46,626 bases of DNA, taken from assembly GCA_945881915.1 (NCBI GenBank), contig CAMCVW010000026.1, positions 1 to 46,626 of the forward strand. Direction: 5' to 3'. The stretch is from Thermoflexus hugenholtzii JAD2. Lineage in GTDB: Bacteria > Chloroflexota > Chloroflexia > Chloroflexales > Roseiflexaceae. Positions 43,117 through 46,626 of the stretch are shown here, one piece after another; the first letter of the stretch is position 1, and every line of letters starts with the position of its first letter. The position numbers and the translations under genes were made by a program. Below the pieces are notes generated by a model. The model ran no database searches and was not told the DNA's origin. It saw only the letters and a list, made by a program, of their open reading frames with translations.

Positions 43117-43452
43117 TGCTTCTCTCCCTGTACTGCCGTTCAGTTACAATATAAACTGTGTAAACATGTATATATTATATATGAAAAAAAGATTCTATAA
43201 TGGGCATGTAACAGGTATGTATGAACATTTCGTGTTCAAAAAAATGTCCAAACATCTATGGATGGCGTGCATTGTTTGTTCTGCGTAGAGCAAATATTAA
43301 AATTAATACACTTAGCTGCAGTATACAACAACAATTCGATGGATTGTAAGCGACACGATGAATCACATAATAAGCATCAGGATGCTTTAGACTGTACGAT
43401 TCATATTTATACCATTGTCTTTTTTCATGTGTGTATTTAACATAAAATATCT
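43117..43452. other. AT-rich intergenic island between AOR and purK genes
   Basis: About 335 bases clearly richer in A/T than the flanking genes, with runs such as TATATATTATATATG near 43168-43185. A 60-codon open frame at 43258-43440 has no ribosome-binding site, family match or fitting composition, and is not called. The left end must hold the AOR promoter, but no single -10/-35 pair stands out. Confidence 0.6.
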
Positions 43453-43485
43453 ATAAAAAATTCGGTTACTACGTAGAGTAACGAA
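43453..43485 (-). terminator. Terminator of purK
   Basis: Minus strand: TTCGTTACT pairs with AGTAACCGAA (one bulge) around a TACGTA centre, then TTTTTT. It begins 17 bases after the purK stop. Confidence 0.8.
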
Positions 43486-43502
43486 GGAGCGACTGTTTTT
43501 GA

Positions 43503-44618
43503 TTATACGTACGTTCCAGGTAAATTGGTACACGCTTCAACAAGGACCGAGCAATCGGAGTTGTGTGGAGCCACGACGGTGAGATGGCCTACTTTCCGAC
43601 CAGGTCGTGGCGTTTTGTGGTACCGATGGATGGCGACTCCTGCTGGTACGGCGGAATCTTCGGGTTCATTGCCGATGAGATTGAGCATAACTGCAACGCC
43701 TCGCATGATGGGTTCGCGGACTGCGAGTCCCGTAACAGCGCGGACGTGATTTTCGAACTGTGATGTACTCGACCCTTCGATACTCCAGTGTCCAGAATTG
43801 TGCACACGCGGTGCAAATTCGTTGATGACGAGAGTGGGACCATGGGGAGTATCGATTACGAAACACTCAATCGTCAGTATTCCCACATACGCGAATGCCG
43901 AGAGGATGCGGCTTGACATCAGGTGTGCATTTGCCTCCAGTGCTGCGGTGCTACACGGAGCCGGTGCTGTAGAACGTCGTAGAATACCGTCACGATGCAT
44001 GTTTTGGACCAATGGATAGCGGATGATGGTCCCAAACTGGTCGCGTGCAGCGATAATTGACACCTCGTAGGTGAACGGAACGTAGCCTTCGAGGATTAAT
44101 TCGTGGCCAATATAGTGGGCGCGGGCAGCATCGAGCTCTGCAGTGGAGTGGATAGTCTGTTGCCCTTTACCGTCGTAGCCCATTCGCCGCGTTTTGAGGA
44201 TGGCGGGGAGACCTACTGCCGCCACCGCATCCGCCGAAGAAAGCGCGTCGGAAAGTGCGATGAATGGAGCAGTGGCGTAGCCGAGCTGAGTAGCAAATTC
44301 TTTTTCGAGGAGGCGGTCTTGGCAGATGCGTAGGGCCATTGCACCAGGTGCGACAGGTTTGCGTGCGGCGAGGAATGCAACGCAGGCCACGGGGACGTTT
44401 TCGAATTCATAGGTAATCACATCGACGGCATCCGCGAATGCTTGCAATGCGGTGAAGTCATCATAGGTAGCACAGTGATGTACGGCGCAGAGTCGTGCCG
44501 GTGCGTGCGGGTCTGGTTCATAGATGTGGCACGAGATGCCGAGCGGGATAGCTGCAAGAGCCAGCATTTGGGCGAGTTGACCGCCTCCGAGGATTCCCAG
44601 AATAGGCTGCGTCGGCAT
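43503..44618 (-). CDS. purK: 5-(carboxyamino)imidazole ribonucleotide synthase PurK
   Basis: 371 residues. ATP-grasp enzyme of purine synthesis: makes N5-CAIR from AIR, ATP and bicarbonate. Visible: ILGGGQLAQMLALAA at the N-terminus, VITYEFENVP, ILKTRRMGYDGKGQ (ATP-binding loop), LILEGYVPFTYEVSII, INEFAPRVHNSGHWSIEG (metal and substrate loop). ATG preceded by AAGGAA. purE, its usual partner, is not within view; it would be expected elsewhere. Flanked by a terminator on one side and the divergent GH99-like gene on the other. Confidence 0.95.
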   Translation of the reverse strand: MPTQPILGILGGGQLAQMLALAAIPLGISCHIYEPDPHAPARLCAVHHCATYDDFTALQAFADAVDVITYEFENVPVACVAFLAARKPVAPGAMALRICQDRLLEKEFATQLGYATAPFIALSDALSSADAVAAVGLPAILKTRRMGYDGKGQQTIHSTAELDAARAHYIGHELILEGYVPFTYEVSIIAARDQFGTIIRYPLVQNMHRDGILRRSTAPAPCSTAALEANAHLMSSRILSAFAYVGILTIECFVIDTPHGPTLVINEFAPRVHNSGHWSIEGSSTSQFENHVRAVTGLAVREPIMRGVAVMLNLIGNEPEDSAVPAGVAIHRYHKTPRPGRKVGHLTVVAPHNSDCSVLVEACTNLPGTYV

Positions 44619-44646
44619 AGTGTTTCCTTTGGTCGGTAGTACCGGT

Positions 44647-44652
44647 ATTATA
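44647..44652 (-). promoter_or_regulatory. Consensus -10 box for purK
   Basis: Minus-strand TATAAT 28 bases before the purK ATG. The -35 is weak. Confidence 0.45.
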
Positions 44653-44701
44653 GAACAGTGTGTAGAATCAGCTGTTTTTTACGAATCAGGAGCATATAGA
44701 T

Positions 44702-46429
44702 ATGTCTCGTTTGTTGACCTTCGCGGTGTTGAGTGCGTTGGCGTTTACGCTCGTTCCCAGTGCCGTGCCAATCCAGGCTTCTGCGCAAAAAAAGGTATTT
44801 GCATACTACTACAGTTGGTGGAATCGGTTGAGTTGGGATCCGAGTCGCATGAGTGATCGACCGCCGGAGCTCTACGATAGCAAATCCGAAGCGGTAATTC
44901 GCCGGCAGATAGAGCAAGCCAAAGATGCAGGAATTGACGGGTTTTTCTGTACCTGGCGGTATAGTTGTGCCAAGGTACTCAGTGTGGCAGAGTCGGTGGG
45001 TGGATTTTCGATTGCCTTCAGCGTTGACCCGGTCGGCGATCCAACCTTGGGCACCAACGCCAGTATCCGCAAAAACATGCGCGAGATGATGGGGTACATG
45101 GCCAGTCCTGCGTACCTGAAAATCGACAAAAAACCCGTGTTTGTCTTTTGGAACGACACCATCCTCCCAGGCCGGGTCGGTACCAAGAGTGCATGGCAGC
45201 AATTGCGAGATGATGTCGATCCCGATCGTGGGCAGTATTGGTTGGGTGGTGGGGTAAACTTCGGGTTGTTAGATGTATTTGATGCGTTGCACTTCTATGA
45301 CATTACATGGGAAGCCTCTTCAGGCAAGGCGATGGCCTCATATAACCGCAAACTGAACGACTATAACGCCAGTCATGGGACGAACAAGCCTTCGGTTGCT
45401 ACGGTGATGCCGGGGTATGACGATATGCGCTACCGGGGTGGTCACCAAAAAGCCCGCGACGATGGGAATTATTATCGGAGTGGGTGGGATGTGGCACGCG
45501 CGTACGACGCCTCGTTTGCGGTGATTACGAGTTGGAATGAATGGTTTGAGGGGAGTTCTATTGAACCCAGTAACAACTTCGGATCGGTCTATTTGGATAT
45601 CACGCGTGAAAAGATCGCCGCATTCAATGACCCAACTCCTGTCGTTGCACCAGGCTTTGCAGACACGGCGATGAAGGCGCTGTGGCAGCGCAGTGACCTG
45701 GCTATCGAGCAAGGGCGCACGGTGCGGTCGTGGATATGGGGGCCGCGCATGGGTGATGGCATGCTGGAAGCCTACAACGGCGGGGAGCGACTCGTGCAAT
45801 ACTTCGATAAATCACGGATGGAGATAAACGACCCCTCCGCGAGTCGAAGTTCCGCATGGTTTGTCACCAATGGACTGCTGGTCAATGAACTGATGACCGG
45901 GCGACTGCAGTCTGGGGAATCTTCTTTTGTGCTGCGAGCTCCGTCCGAGGAAGTGCTCGCCGGCGACCCAGCGGTTGTGAACGGCGATTCACCACGCTAC
46001 GCGACGTTGGCGGTAGTGGCGACCTATCAGCCGCCCAAAAACAATGAAAAACTGACGTTACAGATGCGACGCGATGGATCGTTGATGACCATTGTGCCTC
46101 CGGCTGAGGTCTTCAATACGCGTTACATCGCCGAAACAGGGCATAACATTCCTGATGTCTTTGATACATTTTTGGGTCAATCGGGTCTGGTATTCACGGG
46201 CAGTGGATACGCGGTGGGACCGGTATTTGATTGGGTATTTACCTTTGGGTACCCGATTACCGATGCGTACTGGATAAAAACAAACATCGTCGGGGTGTCA
46301 CGGTGGACCTTGATGCAAGCGTTCGAACGGCGGATTTTGACGTACACCCCGACGAATCCTGCCGGATTCCAGGTCGAAATGGGCAACGTCGGCCAGCATT
46401 ATTTTGTATGGCGATACGGGAAGAAGTAG
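44702..46429 (+). CDS. Secreted GH99-like (WbsX-type) protein with Chloroflexota C-terminal module
   Basis: 575 residues. Signal peptide MSRLLTFAVLSALAFTLVP..ASAQ. Residues about 30-310 resemble endo-alpha-mannosidase/GH99-like domains: KKVFAYYYSWWNRLSWD, AGIDGFFCTW, KKPVFVFWND, VATVMPGYDDMRYRGG and FAVITSWNEWFEGSSIEP. Acidic residues in the last motif fit a glycan-processing site; substrate unknown. Residues about 330-575 are a separate module (ERLVQYFDKSRMEIND, WFVTNGLLVNELMTGRL, and FERRILTYTPTNPAGFQVEMGN at the end) that I recall from other Chloroflexota proteins; its role is unknown. ATG preceded by AGGAG. Divergent from purK. Confidence 0.75.
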   Translation: MSRLLTFAVLSALAFTLVPSAVPIQASAQKKVFAYYYSWWNRLSWDPSRMSDRPPELYDSKSEAVIRRQIEQAKDAGIDGFFCTWRYSCAKVLSVAESVGGFSIAFSVDPVGDPTLGTNASIRKNMREMMGYMASPAYLKIDKKPVFVFWNDTILPGRVGTKSAWQQLRDDVDPDRGQYWLGGGVNFGLLDVFDALHFYDITWEASSGKAMASYNRKLNDYNASHGTNKPSVATVMPGYDDMRYRGGHQKARDDGNYYRSGWDVARAYDASFAVITSWNEWFEGSSIEPSNNFGSVYLDITREKIAAFNDPTPVVAPGFADTAMKALWQRSDLAIEQGRTVRSWIWGPRMGDGMLEAYNGGERLVQYFDKSRMEINDPSASRSSAWFVTNGLLVNELMTGRLQSGESSFVLRAPSEEVLAGDPAVVNGDSPRYATLAVVATYQPPKNNEKLTLQMRRDGSLMTIVPPAEVFNTRYIAETGHNIPDVFDTFLGQSGLVFTGSGYAVGPVFDWVFTFGYPITDAYWIKTNIVGVSRWTLMQAFERRILTYTPTNPAGFQVEMGNVGQHYFVWRYGKK

Positions 46430-46432
46430 GTA

Positions 46433-46474
46433 GGAATTATGAATGAGGAATTATGAATGAGGAATTATGAATGA
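46433..46474 (+). repeat. 14-bp tandem repeat (3 copies)
   Basis: Three exact copies of GGAATTATGAATGA (46433-46446, 46447-46460, 46461-46474), then GGAA of a fourth. It starts four bases after the stop of the GH99-like gene. In-frame ATGs recur, but no reading frame is implied. Confidence 0.92.
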
Positions 46475-46530
46475 GGAAGATAATGTCTCTAGACGTGGTG
46501 TAAATTCGCCGGATTGACACAATGGTCACT

Positions 46531-46571
46531 CTGTGGTTTCGTTGAAGTGCAAACCAAACGAAAGGCCACAG
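46531..46571 (+). promoter_or_regulatory. Hairpin covering the ribosome-binding site of the last gene
   Basis: CTGTGG (46531-46536) and TTTCGTT (46537-46543) pair with AACGAAA (46557-46563) and CCACAG (46566-46571), interrupted by GG. The GAAAGG ribosome-binding site lies in the right arm, just before the ATG at 46573. Such hairpins are common before transposase genes, where they block translation from readthrough messages. Confidence 0.55.
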
Positions 46572-46572
46572 A

Positions 46573-46626
46573 ATGACCAACACGAATGTATCACTGTTCG
46601 ATGACCTGCGCAACATGCTCGAGCAA
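46573..46626 (+). CDS. Start of an unknown gene, possibly an IS transposase (partial)
   Basis: Eighteen codons, MTNTNVSLFDDLRNMLEQ, run off the right edge. GAAAGG lies eight bases before the ATG. The VSLFDDLRNML start recalls N-termini of IS4-type transposases found in Chloroflexota, but 18 residues are far too few to be sure. The upstream hairpin and the tandem repeat make an insertion-sequence end plausible. The terminal inverted repeats cannot be checked without the sequence to the right. Confidence 0.35.
   Translation, partial: MTNTNVSLFDDLRNMLEQ

Noticed and set aside
43258-43440. 60-codon open frame in the AT-rich island
   Set aside because: No ribosome-binding site, no family-like pattern and Cys/His composition expected of random AT-rich sequence.

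Overview
The window looks like a contiguous chromosomal piece from a free-living bacterium, most likely a member of the Chloroflexota. The best phylum clues are the PstS lipoprotein, which has a long Ala/Thr/Pro/Glu linker after its lipobox, and the C-terminal module of the last complete gene (ending around FERR-LTYTP-NP-VEMGNVG-HY-WRY), which I recall as widespread in Chloroflexota. Genus is not decided; base composition is near balanced by eye. No phage, plasmid or CRISPR signature is visible, and the only mobile-element hint is at the extreme right edge.

Layout. 1-392: the 3' end of a 23S rRNA gene, a 5S rRNA and its terminator. 393-1392: about 1 kb with no convincing gene, built of repeats: three palindromes (two perfect), a duplicated unit of about 175 bp, two 52-bp elements with matching ends and a nested hairpin. 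1393-2440: a cupin gene, a DUF1801-type gene, then a second 5S rRNA followed by an initiator tRNA-fMet under its own promoter. 2457-4904 (minus): four genes for a membrane redox system (PepSY-like protein, small anchored protein, ferric-reductase-like haem membrane protein, ApbE flavin transferase). 5058-8329: a THUMP/TrmN-like RNA methyltransferase convergent with mnmG. 8414-11387: lipoprotein plus a large GT39-like membrane glycosyltransferase. 11445-19051 (minus): aldehyde dehydrogenase, SDR, accC, a nucleotidyltransferase-fold protein, an APC permease and a metallophosphoesterase, most closed by a clear hairpin terminator. 19186-21186: a glycogen-debranching-like (alpha/alpha)6 enzyme. 21364-24895 (minus): small membrane protein, M20 dipeptidase, mutL. 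24963-28229: YitT-family membrane protein, Ser/Thr dehydratase, lysA-type decarboxylase. 28272-31566: alpha/beta hydrolase, an OmpR-type response regulator with no kinase beside it, a DUF6624-like protein and a CinA-like/adenylyltransferase fusion. 31738-36822: a complete phosphate transporter operon pstS-C-A-B-B with a PhoP-box-like repeat upstream, two pstB genes and no phoU. 36877-43116 (minus): aldehyde:ferredoxin oxidoreductase with an unusual tail of about 380 residues, an L-fuconate-dehydratase-like enzyme and htpG. 43503-44618 (minus): purK. 44702-46429: secreted GH99-like protein. 46430-46626: a 14-bp tandem repeat, a hairpin over a ribosome-binding site and the first 18 codons of a possible transposase.

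Functionally most of the window is housekeeping (translation, tRNA modification, mismatch repair, fatty acid and purine synthesis, phosphate uptake, chaperone) with scattered sugar and aldehyde metabolism. The less ordinary parts are the repeat locus at 393-1330, the ApbE membrane redox operon with no visible flavin acceptor, the tailed aldehyde oxidoreductase, the nucleotide-enzyme fusion and the 5S-tRNA-fMet unit. Everything here was read by eye from the sequence; no database search was run.
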